Positions 7,183-21,452 of a stretch of 64,000 nt of DNA are shown here, one piece after another. Positions within the stretch are counted from its first letter, which is position 1; the number at the start of each line of letters is the position of its first letter. Both the position numbers and the translations under genes were made by a program. Where the stretch lies: the NCBI RefSeq assembly GCF_003201475.1, contig NZ_QJJK01000011.1, positions 1-64,000 of the forward strand, in the 5' to 3' direction. Source of the stretch: Chelatococcus asaccharovorans. GTDB lineage: Bacteria; Pseudomonadota; Alphaproteobacteria; Rhizobiales; Beijerinckiaceae. Below the pieces are notes generated by a model. That model had not been told where the DNA came from, made no database searches, and was given only the letters and a program-made list of their open reading frames with translations.

Positions 7183-8250
7183 TTATTCACGATGATCGAC
7201 GTGGCCTGCCGCCGCGAGGAAGAGGTCGACTTCATCGACGGTGGTCGCGAAGGAGGTCACCAGCCGCACAAGGCGTTCTTCGCCGCGGGGGGCATCGCCC
7301 GGGGGCACGCCTGTGCCCGCCCAGCGATAATAGACAGCCCCCTTGGCCTGCAGCGCATCATGCATCGCCCGCGGAAGGACCGCGAAGACCTCGTTGCCTT
7401 CCACGGGCACGGCGATTCGCACCCCCAGCGCGACGAGCCCGGCGGCCAGCCGATCCGCCATTGCATTGGCGTGCCGGGCGAGATCGAGCCAATGGTCATC
7501 GGCGAGATAGGCATCGAGCTGCGCCGCCAGAAAACGCCCCTTCGACAGGAGATGGCCGGAGCGCTTGCGGCGCTCGGCGAGGTGGCGCGCCCTGGCACGG
7601 TCGAAGACCACGATGGCCTCGACACCGAGACAACCGTTCTTCGTGGCGCCGAAGGACATGATGTCGACACCAGCCTTCCAGGTGATCGTCGCGGGTGTTG
7701 CGTCAAGCCGCAGCAAGGCATTGGCGAAACGTGCGCCGTCCATATGCACGCCGAGACCATGCGCATGGGCGATGCCGGCGATCTCGGCGATCTCGGCGGC
7801 CGTATAGGCCGTGCCCATTTCCGTCGCCTGGGTCAGGGACAGGGCCTGGGGCAGGACGGCATGGGGCGGCGGCGCGTGACCGCCGGTCAGGGCGGCCTCG
7901 ACAGACATCGGCGTCATCTTGCCGCAGAACCCCGGCAGCCCGACGAGCTTCGCGCCGCCGGAAAAAAACTCCGGCGCGCCACACTCATCCGTGGCGACAT
8001 GCGCCTCGGCGTGGCACAGCACGGCCCCCCACGGGTCGACCATCGCCGCCAGACAGAGCGCATTGGCGGCCGTGCCGGTGGTCACGAGGAAGACATCGAC
8101 GTCGCGTTCGAAGATCGCGGACAGCCGTGCGGTGACCCGGCCGGTCAAGCCATCCGTGCCATAACCACTTGCTGTTCCTCGATTGGCCTCGACCAGCGCT
8201 TCGAGAACACGGGGGCTCGCCCCCGCGACATTGTCACTGCCAAAATTCAC
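7183..8250 (-). CDS. ltaE: Low-specificity L-threonine aldolase
   Basis: A 355-residue PLP enzyme from the GTG at 8250, chosen because GGGGAGAGAC lies just upstream and the protein then begins VNFGSDNVAGASP, as in the family; longer starts add an unlikely Cys-rich leader. Landmarks are TGTAANAL (residues 58-65), VHMDGARFANAL (about 168-179, with the Asp that contacts PLP) and Lys204 in SFGATKNG, the Schiff-base lysine. It splits L-threonine or allo-threonine into glycine and acetaldehyde. The gene is monocistronic and divergent from gltB across a 540-bp gap. Confidence 0.92.
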   Translation of the reverse strand: MNFGSDNVAGASPRVLEALVEANRGTASGYGTDGLTGRVTARLSAIFERDVDVFLVTTGTAANALCLAAMVDPWGAVLCHAEAHVATDECGAPEFFSGGAKLVGLPGFCGKMTPMSVEAALTGGHAPPPHAVLPQALSLTQATEMGTAYTAAEIAEIAGIAHAHGLGVHMDGARFANALLRLDATPATITWKAGVDIMSFGATKNGCLGVEAIVVFDRARARHLAERRKRSGHLLSKGRFLAAQLDAYLADDHWLDLARHANAMADRLAAGLVALGVRIAVPVEGNEVFAVLPRAMHDALQAKGAVYYRWAGTGVPPGDAPRGEERLVRLVTSFATTVDEVDLFLAAAGHVDHRE

Positions 8251-8789
8251 GATCTGTCTCTCCCCGAGCGCCCGGCTCGCACAGCATAGGCAAAGCGGCG
8301 CGGGAGGTAAAAGCCCCCCAAGAGGGCTCCAGAACGTGCTCGTTTGGAATGATCGCGAACGAATGATCATTCCGCAACACACTGGCCAGCGGTCACAAAA
8401 TTTCGTTCCAAACGCCAATCAAAGAACTTTATGTGCAGACGCGCGCAATTGGGCGCTTGTGCGGCAAAAAAAAATCTGGCATGTTCCGACAAGTTAGGAC
8501 AGCGATACTGTCCCATTGCGCCTCATTGCACGGGCGAGATACCACGGTTGACGGTTTGACGATGGCACGGTCGGTAAAAACGAAACGAGACCAGAAAGCG
8601 GCTACGCGCATCGCGCGGGGCTAGCGGGCTCTCGACATTTCGTCGCCGCCCGCCGAGGTGCGGACGCGGCGCGCAGCGCGACCGGACCTCCTGAAAAGTC
8701 GATGGCTTGCGTCCCTTTGGGCCTGAGTGGCCTATACTGGGGTTCAAGCTGTCTGCGCGTGAACGCAGCGTCGAGGGAGGGAGCCTTCC
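8251..8789. promoter_or_regulatory. Long non-coding gap with two inverted repeats
   Basis: No convincing gene is visible in this 539-bp divergent region between the threonine aldolase and gltB. Two dyads stand out: GGAATGATC (8346-8354) with GATCATTCC (8365-8373), and GGACAG (8497-8502) with CTGTCC (8508-8513). They may be operators for either neighbour. An A-run sits near 8466. Confidence 0.4.
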
Positions 8790-13496
<4,707 letters not shown>

Positions 13497-13514
13497 TCGT
13501 TTTCTTCTCCACAA

Positions 13515-13599
13515 CGTCATCCCCGGGCTTGTCCCGGGGATCCCGACACGAGAATTGCGCCTTCCGATCGAGATGGCCGGGTCAAGCCCGGCCATGACG
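13515..13599. repeat. REP-like palindrome between gltB and gltD
   Basis: CGTCATCCCCGGGCTTGTCC opens the element and GCCCGGCCATGACG closes it. Each half is itself a hairpin (CCCCGGG/CCCGGGG and GGCCGGG/CCCGGCC). It belongs to the GTCATyCCGG family seen also at 15057, 19904 and 63067. In the glt mRNA it would form a stable double stem between the two cistrons. Confidence 0.75.
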
Positions 13600-13620
13600 G
13601 GGCAGAAGCTGGACAGGACG

Positions 13621-15042
13621 ATGGGTAAGGTCACAGGTTTCCTTGAATACGACCGGCAGGAGCCGAAGTATCAGCTCGCTGGCGATCGCATTCGCCACTT
13701 CAGAGAATTCACGCTGCCGCTCGACGACAAGGATGTCACGCGGCAGGCGGCACGCTGCATGGATTGCGGCATCCCGTTCTGCCATGGGCCGACGGGCTGC
13801 CCGGTCCATAACCAGATCCCCGACTGGAACGACCTGGTCTTCGCCGGAGATTGGGAAGAAGCTGCGCGCAACCTGCATTCCACCAACAACTTCCCGGAAT
13901 TCACCGGCCGCATCTGCCCCGCCCCCTGCGAGGAAGCCTGCACGCTGAACCTGGAGAACGTGCCGGTCACCATCAAGACCATCGAGCAGACCATCGCGGA
14001 CAAGGCCTGGGATAACGGCTGGATCAAGCCGGAGGTCGCGGGCACCGTGACCGGCCGCCGCGTCGCCATTATCGGCTCGGGGCCGGCCGGCCTTGCCGCC
14101 GCCCAGCAACTCGCCCGTGTCGGCCACGCGGTCCATGTCTTTGAGCGCGAGCCCAAGGCCGGCGGCCTGCTGCGCTACGGCATCCCTGACTTCAAGATGG
14201 AGAAGCACCATATCGACCGCCGCGTGGTGCAGATGGAAGCCGAGGGCGTCGTCTTCCATTACGGCGTCAATATCGGCGTGAACAAGGATTTCGCCGAGCT
14301 CGAACAGGAGTTCGATGCCGTGTTGATGTCCGGTGGCGCGGAAGCGCCGCGCGATCCGAAATTGCCCGGCCAGGAGCTCGAGGGCGTCCACTATGCCATG
14401 CCCTATCTCGTGCAGCAGAACCGCCGCAACGGACAGGAAACCGTCCATGACGAGCCAATCCTTGCGGCCGGCAAGCATGTCGTCGTGATCGGCGGCGGCG
14501 ACACCGCCTCCGACTGCGTGGGCACAGCCTTCCGCCAGGGCGCGCTCTCGGTGACCCAGCTCGACATCCGCCCGAAGCCCCCGATGATCGAGGACAAGCT
14601 GGCGATCTGGCCCTACTGGCCGACCAAGCTTCGCACCTCGTCGAGCCAGGCCGAAGGCGCCGAGCGTGAGTTCCAGGCGGCAACGCTTGGTCTCGCTGGC
14701 AAGAAGGGCAGGCTCACGGGCGTCAACTGCGTGCGCGTGGACGAACGCCGGCAGCCCATTGCCGGTGCGGAATTCGTGCTGAAGGCCGACCTTGTCTTCC
14801 TCGCCATCGGCTTCGCCGGACCCGTCACAGCCGGTCTCGTCGACCAGTCCGGCGTGTCCGTCGACAAGCGCGGCAACGTGCAGGCCGACACGGAGGCCTA
14901 TCGCACGTCCCGGGACAAGGTATTCGCCGCCGGCGACATGCGGCGCGGCCAATCGCTCGTCGTCTGGGCCATTCGCGAAGGTCGCCAGGCTGCGCGTGCG
15001 ATCGACGAATTCCTCATGGGCACGAGCATCCTGCCGCGCTGA
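13621..15042 (+). CDS. gltD: Glutamate synthase small subunit
   Basis: A 473-residue flavoprotein that passes electrons from NADPH through FAD and two 4Fe-4S clusters to the large subunit. The N-terminal cluster cysteines appear in [16 protein letters not shown] and CPAPCEEAC (residues about 37-105). The FAD Rossmann motif is [17 protein letters not shown], and the NAD(P)H Rossmann motif is [14 protein letters not shown]. The ATG at 13621 ([12 protein letters not shown]) is chosen over an earlier in-frame ATG inside the repeat, because it matches the family N-terminus. It is the partner of gltB immediately upstream. Confidence 0.97.
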   Translation: MGKVTGFLEYDRQEPKYQLAGDRIRHFREFTLPLDDKDVTRQAARCMDCGIPFCHGPTGCPVHNQIPDWNDLVFAGDWEEAARNLHSTNNFPEFTGRICPAPCEEACTLNLENVPVTIKTIEQTIADKAWDNGWIKPEVAGTVTGRRVAIIGSGPAGLAAAQQLARVGHAVHVFEREPKAGGLLRYGIPDFKMEKHHIDRRVVQMEAEGVVFHYGVNIGVNKDFAELEQEFDAVLMSGGAEAPRDPKLPGQELEGVHYAMPYLVQQNRRNGQETVHDEPILAAGKHVVVIGGGDTASDCVGTAFRQGALSVTQLDIRPKPPMIEDKLAIWPYWPTKLRTSSSQAEGAEREFQAATLGLAGKKGRLTGVNCVRVDERRQPIAGAEFVLKADLVFLAIGFAGPVTAGLVDQSGVSVDKRGNVQADTEAYRTSRDKVFAAGDMRRGQSLVVWAIREGRQAARAIDEFLMGTSILPR

Positions 15043-15056
15043 AGAGACGATCGCGC

Positions 15057-15100
15057 CGTCATTCCGGGTTCGGGCCTGTCGGCCCGAACCCGGACTGACG
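15057..15100. repeat. REP-like palindrome after gltD
   Basis: CGTCATTCCGGGTTCGGGCC is followed by its near-complement, ending GGACTGACG. It is a single strong hairpin 14 bp past the gltD stop and may also limit read-through. Confidence 0.7.
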
Positions 15101-15163
15101 CCGTGGCGCCCCTTGTGAAATCAGCTCGCCAAGGGGTCAATCAGGCCTGAAAGGCTCAGGCGC

Positions 15164-16426
15164 CTACCGCCCGTCGGACCAGTGGAAATCGTCGGAGCGG
15201 CCGGTGCGAGGCTCCGGCACGCGGCCCACCCCATAGACCCGTTCGACGAGCTGCCCGCCATAACCCGACAGGACCGGCCGGGCGCGCACGAGCTGGCCCC
15301 CCGCCGACATCTCGCGACGGTTCAGCGGCAGGATGGGGCCGGCGATGGGACGGGGTGGCTGCAGGGCAAGGCCGCCCGGCTGATCCGGCAATGCCGGAAA
15401 GGCCGAGGCCAGCGCATCGTCGCTTTTGACAGGCGGCGCGGTGGGTGCGACCTCGGCCGGGGTGTCGCCCCGCGGCGGCAAGGCAAGAACCGTCGCGCTG
15501 TTGCGCTCCGTGAGGAGCCGGCGGATCTCGAGCTCCACGAAATGCGCCGCTTTGCGCGCCCCGGCATCGGTGAAATTGATGCCGTTCGCATTCCTCAGCC
15601 GCACCTGCCTGCCCTGAATATCGGGCCCCGAGGCGGTGAAGCGGTTGTCGTCATTCGAGAACGCTTCCCAAATATCAACGTAGTGACTGCCGGCCTTGGC
15701 CGCCTGTTCGCGGATCAGCGCGTTGAGACTCAGCATGTCCGCGGAATATCGCGCCGCCTGCATCGGCGGCATCCCGACCCAGATCAAGGGAACCTGCTTT
15801 GCGGCGAAGGCGGCTTCCACGGCATCGATCCGCGCCCCATAGAGCTCGCGCCAGCGATCCGTCCCGAATTCGACGGACGTATCACCATCGCGCATGGCCT
15901 GGCGATCATTCGCACCAATCGCGATCACGCCGATTGTCAGGGGCGCAGCATCGGCGAGACGGTCGCGCGCGGCCTTTGGCCAGTCGAAGTGATCGTCACG
16001 CACCAGGCCGGAGTTGGGGCGAACGTTGCGCGACACCTCGATCGTCGGCATCTCCGCAAAAGCATCCTTCAACCCGTCCGCGAGGGATTCGGCGAAGAAA
16101 TCACCCATGACGAGGATGAACGTGTCGGCCGCGGGCTTGGCCTCCTGCGGCTGGTCGCGCACGACGACCGGGGCAGGCGCAGGCGCCCGGCGCGGACGGG
16201 CCGCACGGGTCGGCGTCCGTTGTGGCTGCCGGCGCGGCACGACCTGCTGCGGCGGCAGGCGCTGCTGCTTGAAGAGGCCATCCAGAAAGCGGGTCAGCGG
16301 GTCCGTTTGCGCCACGACCGGTGTCGCCATCGACACCAAGGCGGATCCCGCCGCAACGACCCCGACGACGGCGACCAGGGCGAAAAAAGCAAGTAAGCTC
16401 ACGCGACGTCGCAGTTTGAGGTGCAT
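15164..16426 (-). CDS. DUF459 SGNH-like protein lacking the catalytic triad
   Basis: A 420-residue envelope protein from ATG 16426 (MHLKLRRRVSLLAFF), with a signal anchor at residues about 8-32, then a Pro/Arg/Gln-rich linker and an SGNH-fold domain from about residue 100 to 300. The block I position usually reading GDS is GDFFAESLADGL, so the nucleophile Ser is replaced by Phe. The block V position usually reading DxxH is NGINF, so the catalytic Asp and His are both Asn. Block III Asn survives in GANDRQ. The domain therefore looks non-hydrolytic, probably a binding module in the periplasm. I recall the GDF variant as common in DUF459, so the loss may be family-wide. An upstream in-frame start would add 36 unlikely residues. 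Confidence 0.8.
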   Translation of the reverse strand: MHLKLRRRVSLLAFFALVAVVGVVAAGSALVSMATPVVAQTDPLTRFLDGLFKQQRLPPQQVVPRRQPQRTPTRAARPRRAPAPAPVVVRDQPQEAKPAADTFILVMGDFFAESLADGLKDAFAEMPTIEVSRNVRPNSGLVRDDHFDWPKAARDRLADAAPLTIGVIAIGANDRQAMRDGDTSVEFGTDRWRELYGARIDAVEAAFAAKQVPLIWVGMPPMQAARYSADMLSLNALIREQAAKAGSHYVDIWEAFSNDDNRFTASGPDIQGRQVRLRNANGINFTDAGARKAAHFVELEIRRLLTERNSATVLALPPRGDTPAEVAPTAPPVKSDDALASAFPALPDQPGGLALQPPRPIAGPILPLNRREMSAGGQLVRARPVLSGYGGQLVERVYGVGRVPEPRTGRSDDFHWSDGR

Positions 16427-16624
16427 TGCGCAGTTCTTCCCTGAGTGAAGGTACTCGCGGGATCCTTCCGATTCGGCCGTGGCCACGCGTCCTGGCAGGC
16501 AAATGGCAAAACCGCATGCTGCGACCGCCCACAAGCGCCAGGGATACGGGCCTGATTGTTACAGTTTACGCCTGATACGCACGCCTGGCACGATCACATT
16601 TCGCGATCGACGCCGCATCTTCAT

Positions 16625-17974
16625 TCAGGTCGCACGCCCGTTGCCGCTGCGGCGCAGACGCTCAAGCAACGTGACGCTCGGATAGCCGTCAGCCGGCAGC
16701 CCCACGCGCTCCTGATATGAGGCGATGGCTGCGCGGGTCTGCGAACCAAGCTTGCCGTCCGGCTCGCCGACATCGAAGCCGTGCGCGGCCAGGTGCTTTT
16801 GCAGCTCGACGCTCTGCATACGATCGAGCGGAAGATCGTCCGTCGGCCAGGGCGCCTGGATCGGCGCGCCGCCGTAGAGGCGGTCGCCGAGATGGGCGAC
16901 ACCAAGCGCATAGGCGTCGGAATTGTTGTAGCGCTTGATGACATCGAAATTCTTGGTCACGAGGAAGGCGGGCCCCCGGGCACCCGCGGGCATGAGGATG
17001 CGCGCCTCACCCCGGGCCGGCATCGCCCGGCCGTCCATGCGCCGCACCCCGGCCTGAGACCAGGCGGCGAAACTCTGTTGGCCCGCACCATAGGTCAGGC
17101 CCTTCGGCACCTTGACCTCGAAGCCCCAGGTCAGACCCGTCTCCCAGCCGTGCTTCTTCAGATAGTTCGCCGTGGAAGCGAGCGCATCCGGCGTCGATGT
17201 CCAGATGTCGCGCCGGCCATCCCCCGTGAAATCCACCGCATAGGCCATGAAGCTCGTCGGCATGAACTGCGTCTGGCCCATGGCGCCCGCCCAGGAGCCG
17301 ACCATCCCGTCGCGATCGATATGGCCCTGCTCGAGGATGACGAGCGCCGTCACCAGCTCGCCGCGGAAGAAATCGCCGCGATATCCGGCGTGCGCCAGCG
17401 TGGCGAGTGAACGGATCACATCGCTTGATCCCATATAGGATCCGAAATTCGTCTCCATGCCCCATACGCCGGCCACGACGCGGCGATCGACCCCATAGGC
17501 CGCCTCGACCTTGGTGAGGGTGGCGGCGGACTCCGTCACGGCGCGGCCGCCACGCTCCAGCCGCTGCTCCGATACGGCCGAACCGAGATACTCCCACACC
17601 GGCTTCACGAATTCGGACTGCTTCTTCGTCAGCGCGATCACCTTGGGATCCGGCGTCAGGCCGGCGAAGGCACGGTCGAAGGTGCGGCGGGACACGCCCT
17701 GCGCCTTCGCGCTGTCCCAGATTCCATTGGTGAAGGCGCCGAAGGACGCGGATGGCACCGCGGTTGCCTCCTGAGTGGGCACCGTCGGCCGCGAAAGACG
17801 CGTCGTGGTCGCGGATGCGCTGGCGGTCGGGCTGATGGACGCGGTCGTCAAATAGCTGTCGGAGGAGCAGGATACCTGGGCAAGGCCGACGAGAACAGCC
17901 GCCGCGACGTGCCGCCCAGGCCAGGCAGCCATTTGCCCCGCCGAACGCCGGCTCCTGCCCGCACGAAACGCCAT
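16625..17974 (-). CDS. Lytic murein transglycosylase with peptidoglycan-binding domain
   Basis: A 449-residue MltB-type enzyme that cleaves the glycan strand of peptidoglycan to form anhydromuramic ends. After an N-terminal export signal with a possible lipid-attachment Cys (AQVSCSS, near residue 36; the lipobox is weak), the SLT_2 catalytic domain covers about 75-365. It contains GVWGMETNFGS, where Glu in the METNFG motif is the catalytic acid, and GAMGQTQFMPTSF. A C-terminal PG_binding_1 domain (about 385-445) contains HGFDVGEPDGKLGSQTRAAI. It is transcribed alone and acts in the periplasm. Family assignment is secure. Confidence 0.93.
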   Translation of the reverse strand: MAFRAGRSRRSAGQMAAWPGRHVAAAVLVGLAQVSCSSDSYLTTASISPTASASATTTRLSRPTVPTQEATAVPSASFGAFTNGIWDSAKAQGVSRRTFDRAFAGLTPDPKVIALTKKQSEFVKPVWEYLGSAVSEQRLERGGRAVTESAATLTKVEAAYGVDRRVVAGVWGMETNFGSYMGSSDVIRSLATLAHAGYRGDFFRGELVTALVILEQGHIDRDGMVGSWAGAMGQTQFMPTSFMAYAVDFTGDGRRDIWTSTPDALASTANYLKKHGWETGLTWGFEVKVPKGLTYGAGQQSFAAWSQAGVRRMDGRAMPARGEARILMPAGARGPAFLVTKNFDVIKRYNNSDAYALGVAHLGDRLYGGAPIQAPWPTDDLPLDRMQSVELQKHLAAHGFDVGEPDGKLGSQTRAAIASYQERVGLPADGYPSVTLLERLRRSGNGRAT

Positions 17975-18093
17975 CGCGATGCTCCACCTGGAGGGTAAAC
18001 CAACCCTTGTTCCATTAGGCGTCCAGTGGTCGCCTGAGATCCTTTCAAATCCGTTGACATCGGTCGATTTGTCGCGAGTCGCCGTTTCAGCCG

Positions 18094-19629
18094 TCAGCGT
18101 TGCAGCCTCAGGCCCACGAGGAAAATATTGGCGGTGTAATCGGAATTGGCCGATGTGCTATCCAGGCGTTCGTGGGTAAAACTCGCGCGGAAGGCCAATG
18201 TGCGGGTCATCTTCCAGTCGAGCCGCACCGAGCCCGTGATGCCATGCTCCTTCAGGTAGACGTCCTGATAGTTGTTGTTGGAGAAGGCCAGCGCTCCCGT
18301 CACAGTCAGATTGCGCCGCAGCGCGTGCTCCACCTCGGCCCCGGCCTGCATGACAACCACGCCGCTCGATCCGACCACCGTCGTCTCGCCGATCGTGCTG
18401 CTCGCCCGCAGTCGCAATTTTGTGAGCGGCGTCGCCGTCCAGACGAGCGACGCCTCACCGATCGGGCCGTTGAGGTCCGCAAGTCGGGGATCGTCGTAGA
18501 CGCGATGCTCGAGGCCTGCGGCGATCTCCCCCGTCAGGGACCCGGGAAGATTGAAGGCGGTGCCGACACGCATGCCGACGCCGTTTGAATTGCGCGCATA
18601 GCCGGAGCTGTCGAAGTGCTCGTCGTAACGACGCTTGTCGAGGCGGCCCTCGATGAAGGGCGTGAGGTAGGCGCTGAGCTCATATCCGGTCCGCAAGCGA
18701 ACGGCATATTGCGTGTAGTTGCGGTCGTCCTGGCTCACGGAAGTCCCATCGGCCAGTTTCGCATTGCCGTAGGTGCTGCGGTCGATATCGCCATAGACCC
18801 CGACAGACAGGCGATTGAAGGCGTGGACAAGACCGAGCGTGCCACCGAAGCTTGCGGTGATGGGCTGATTCACGACGCCGTTGGGCAGGTTGGGGTTGCC
18901 CGGCTGTTGGGTGGTGACGATATAGCGCCCTTCGGATTCGATCTGCGTCCCGCGCAGCACGTCCAGCCGCAGATTGACACGTCCCTCGCCGGCTGGACGA
19001 TTGACGTCGGTCATCCCGGGGAATGCATCATAAGAGCCACGCAGGGACCCGGTCAGGGAATGGCGCTGCCAGTCCGATTGCAGCTTGAGCTCCGCCATGG
19101 TCCGCAGCATGGTGGAGCCCTTGACCCCTGTATCCGTTCGCCGGGGGTTGCTGTCATAGCCGACATCAGCCTCGATCGCCGGCAACAACTTGAGGCCACC
19201 GAGCGTCAGACCGAGTTGCTCATAGGGATCGACGGGCTGCGGACGCCGGCGGCGGGGCTCTGTTGAGGAACTGGGCGCCGGAGCGCTGAGATCCGCGTAG
19301 ACACGATCACGCACCGCGGGATTGACGAGCGTCACCCGGCTCTGGGTGTTGGTGAAGCTCGACGCGGGCAAAGGGCCGGCACCGAGATCCCGGCTGTTCA
19401 TCAACATGGGCGATGGGTCGAAAAACGGGGCGATCTTCTCCGACGGCTGGGGCGTCAGAACGAGCGGGCCGGAACTGCCGCGCAGAAGCTGGAAGGGCGC
19501 GTCATTGGCATCGACAGCCTGCGCCCGCGCAACCGCCGGCAGGCCGGCAAACACGACGCCCGCCGCTATCATGGGCTGTGCGATCGAGATCACTCGACGA
19601 AATCGGAGCCAATCGCACACCAAGATCAA
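18094..19629 (-). CDS. Outer-membrane beta-barrel protein
   Basis: A 511-residue exported protein; the signal peptide is PMIAAGVVFAGLPAVARAQ. After a linker rich in Pro/Ser/Arg (about 95-130), residues from about 140 to the end are alternating amphipathic beta-strands with many Gly and aromatic residues, as in barrels of the BBP2 / capsule-associated outer-membrane group (GVYGDIDRSTYG, TGYELSAYLTPFIEGRLDKR). It ends in a short LRLQR strand without the classical terminal Phe. The start is a TTG at 19629; a GTG at residue 13 is an alternative. Cargo and partner genes are unknown, and no exopolysaccharide genes are beside it. Confidence 0.75.
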   Translation of the reverse strand: MILVCDWLRFRRVISIAQPMIAAGVVFAGLPAVARAQAVDANDAPFQLLRGSSGPLVLTPQPSEKIAPFFDPSPMLMNSRDLGAGPLPASSFTNTQSRVTLVNPAVRDRVYADLSAPAPSSSTEPRRRRPQPVDPYEQLGLTLGGLKLLPAIEADVGYDSNPRRTDTGVKGSTMLRTMAELKLQSDWQRHSLTGSLRGSYDAFPGMTDVNRPAGEGRVNLRLDVLRGTQIESEGRYIVTTQQPGNPNLPNGVVNQPITASFGGTLGLVHAFNRLSVGVYGDIDRSTYGNAKLADGTSVSQDDRNYTQYAVRLRTGYELSAYLTPFIEGRLDKRRYDEHFDSSGYARNSNGVGMRVGTAFNLPGSLTGEIAAGLEHRVYDDPRLADLNGPIGEASLVWTATPLTKLRLRASSTIGETTVVGSSGVVVMQAGAEVEHALRRNLTVTGALAFSNNNYQDVYLKEHGITGSVRLDWKMTRTLAFRASFTHERLDSTSANSDYTANIFLVGLRLQR

Positions 19630-19903
19630 ACGCTCATCGCTTCATGAGACGGGACATGCGCGCGCCGACATGAGACGAAGACAACAAATGCCCGCGCCGC
19701 CTTCGCATGGTTAATGAAGGCTAGTTGATCAGGGTTAATGCTTGGTAAGCGGCCGGATTGGCGCCTGCGATGACCAGGATGAGGTAGAGCGGGAGGCCCT
19801 GTGGGGCGAGCCCGCAAAGGAGTGGCCTTCCGCGACGCCGCGCCGCAACGGAAAAGAACAGATGGCCAGTGCCAGCGCGTGCGTTGGCCTTGCCGAAGGT
19901 CGC

Positions 19904-19952
19904 GGTCATTCCGGGGCTTCGCGCCAGCGAAGAGCCCGGAATCCATGAACAC
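19904..19952. repeat. REP-like palindrome, GTCATTCCGG family
   Basis: GGTCATTCCGGGGCTTCGCG faces GAAGAGCCCGGAATCCATGA. The flank ATCCATGAACACG is shared with the copy at 63067-63185, showing both belong to one dispersed family. Confidence 0.7.
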
Positions 19953-20021
19953 GGCATCGGACGAGACGACGCCGCGGATGCGGCACTCTCTTTGTCGGCC
20001 GTGGTGGTCATGGGTTCGGGG

Positions 20022-20127
20022 CTAGAGCATTTTCGAGCGAAGTGGACACCGGTTCGCGTGAAGAAAATGCGCTAAAACAAAGACATGGATCATTTTCGCG
20101 ATTCGGAGAAACGCGAAAATGCTCTAG
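20022..20127. repeat. 106-bp palindromic element, copy C
   Basis: CTAGAGCATTTTCG at the left end and CGAAAATGCTCTAG at the right end are perfect 14-bp inverted terminal repeats. Internal parts GAAGTGGACACCGGTTCGCG and AAAATGCGCTAAAACAAAGA are a sequence I know as recurrent in Hyphomicrobiales genomes. The copy at 44455-44561 aligns with it. Confidence 0.85.
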
Positions 20128-20231
20128 GACCGTTCGACCCGCCCCGGAATGACGACGGGGGTGCTGGTGGCTTCACCCCGGCACCTGTCCACACGCGTCA
20201 AGGAGCGATGGGTGCTGACCTCGCCCGGCCG

Positions 20232-21251
20232 CTAGCGCGGAGCTGTCGGCACGCCATTGGCAGGAGCCAGCGGCGCATTCAGAGACGCAGGCTGGCCGAT
20301 GGTGCGCCGCGCCGCCGCCGTGCCCGAGCCGCCTTCCGCGAAGACGCTCTTGGTGATCTCGGCGAGGCCCGCAACCGTGCCGACAAGACCGGCCGCCTCG
20401 ATCGGCACCACCAGAACCTTCTGGTTGGGCGCCGCAGCCAGCGCCTTCAGCACGTCGACATATTTCTCCGCGACCAGAAAATTTGCCGCCGCGAGATCAC
20501 CGCGGCCGATCGCCTCGCTGATCATCGTGGTCGCGCGCGCCTCCGCCTCCGCCTGCCGCTCCCGCCCCTCGGCATCGCGGAAGGCCGATTCGCGCCGGCC
20601 CTCCGCCGCCAGGATCTGCGCCTGTTTCTGACCCTCGGCACGCAGGATCTCGGCCTGCCGCAGCCCTTCCGCCTCCAGCACGACGGCCCGTTTCTCGCGC
20701 TCGGCCTTCATCTGTCGCGCCATCGCGTCGGCCAGATCGACGGGCGGCTCGATGTCCTTGATCTCGATGCGCGTGACCTTCACACCCCAGGGTGAGGCCG
20801 CCGCGTCGATCACCCGGAGAAGCCTGTCGTTGATCTCGTCGCGATGGGACAGAAGCATGTCGAGATCCATGGAGCCGACGACGGTGCGGATATTGGTCAT
20901 CGTCAGGGTGAGGATGGCCTGCGAGAGGTTGGAAACCTCGTAGGACGCGCGCGCCGCATCCAACACCTGATAGAAGGCGACGGCGTCGATGGTGACGCCC
21001 GCGTTGTCCCGCGTGATGCCTTCCTGGCTCGGAATATCCAGCACCTGCTCCATCGTGTTCACGCGGTGACCGATGGATTCGACGTAAGGGATGATGAGGC
21101 CGAGCCCCGGATTCAGGGAGCGCGAATAGCGCCCGAAGCGCACGACGGTATAGTTATATCCCTGCGGCACCGTCCGCACGCCGAGTGCAACGGTGAGGAC
21201 GATCAAAGCGATCAAGGCAATGACAAAAATATCGTAGCCGAGCAACGGCAT
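20232..21251 (-). CDS. SPFH/Band 7 (stomatin-like, QmcA type) membrane protein
   Basis: A 339-residue protein with one N-terminal membrane segment (residues about 6-26), followed by the Band 7 domain (GYNYTVVRFGRYSRSLNPGL through DIEPPVDLADAMARQMKAER) and a coiled-coil rich in Ala, Glu and Arg (about 180-260). The C-terminal tail is Ala/Pro-rich. These proteins form large ring-shaped oligomers at the inner membrane, often with an NfeD partner and proteases such as FtsH. No NfeD gene is in view, although QmcA is usually paired with one. A good ribosome site AAGGGGG precedes the ATG. Confidence 0.9.
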   Translation of the reverse strand: MPLLGYDIFVIALIALIVLTVALGVRTVPQGYNYTVVRFGRYSRSLNPGLGLIIPYVESIGHRVNTMEQVLDIPSQEGITRDNAGVTIDAVAFYQVLDAARASYEVSNLSQAILTLTMTNIRTVVGSMDLDMLLSHRDEINDRLLRVIDAAASPWGVKVTRIEIKDIEPPVDLADAMARQMKAEREKRAVVLEAEGLRQAEILRAEGQKQAQILAAEGRRESAFRDAEGRERQAEAEARATTMISEAIGRGDLAAANFLVAEKYVDVLKALAAAPNQKVLVVPIEAAGLVGTVAGLAEITKSVFAEGGSGTAAARRTIGQPASLNAPLAPANGVPTAPR

Positions 21252-21452
21252 GGCGATCCCCCTTCGAGGCTATCCCGAGGAGTGTCGATCAAACGTTTTT
21301 CGCGCACAAGGCAAGATATGCCCGCATAGGTAGTAGCCAACAGCCATGCTGAGCAAATTGTTGCGGGCTATCGTGCGTTTTCAGGGCGATCATCGCCAGC
21401 CGCGAGCGCGGCTGATGGCTCCCTGTCGGCCGCGCATCAGCGCTGACGGTCG

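Larger units (their letters stand above)
19630..20231. other. Gene-free stretch rich in dispersed repeats
   Basis: I see no credible coding gene in these 600 bp. The stretch holds the promoter side of the barrel gene, a REP-like palindrome (19904-19952) and a 106-bp palindromic element (20022-20127). A short open frame on the minus strand runs through the repeat and is not credible as a gene. Confidence 0.6.

Noticed and set aside
8433..8624. A 63-codon plus-strand frame before gltB
   Set aside because: Its end is basic (RSVKTKRDQKAATRIARG) and might suggest a small DNA-binding protein, but no ribosome site or fold pattern supports it.
19721..20011. A 96-codon minus-strand frame in the repeat-rich gap
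   Set aside because: It runs through a REP-like palindrome, has no ribosome binding site, and shows no protein-like composition.
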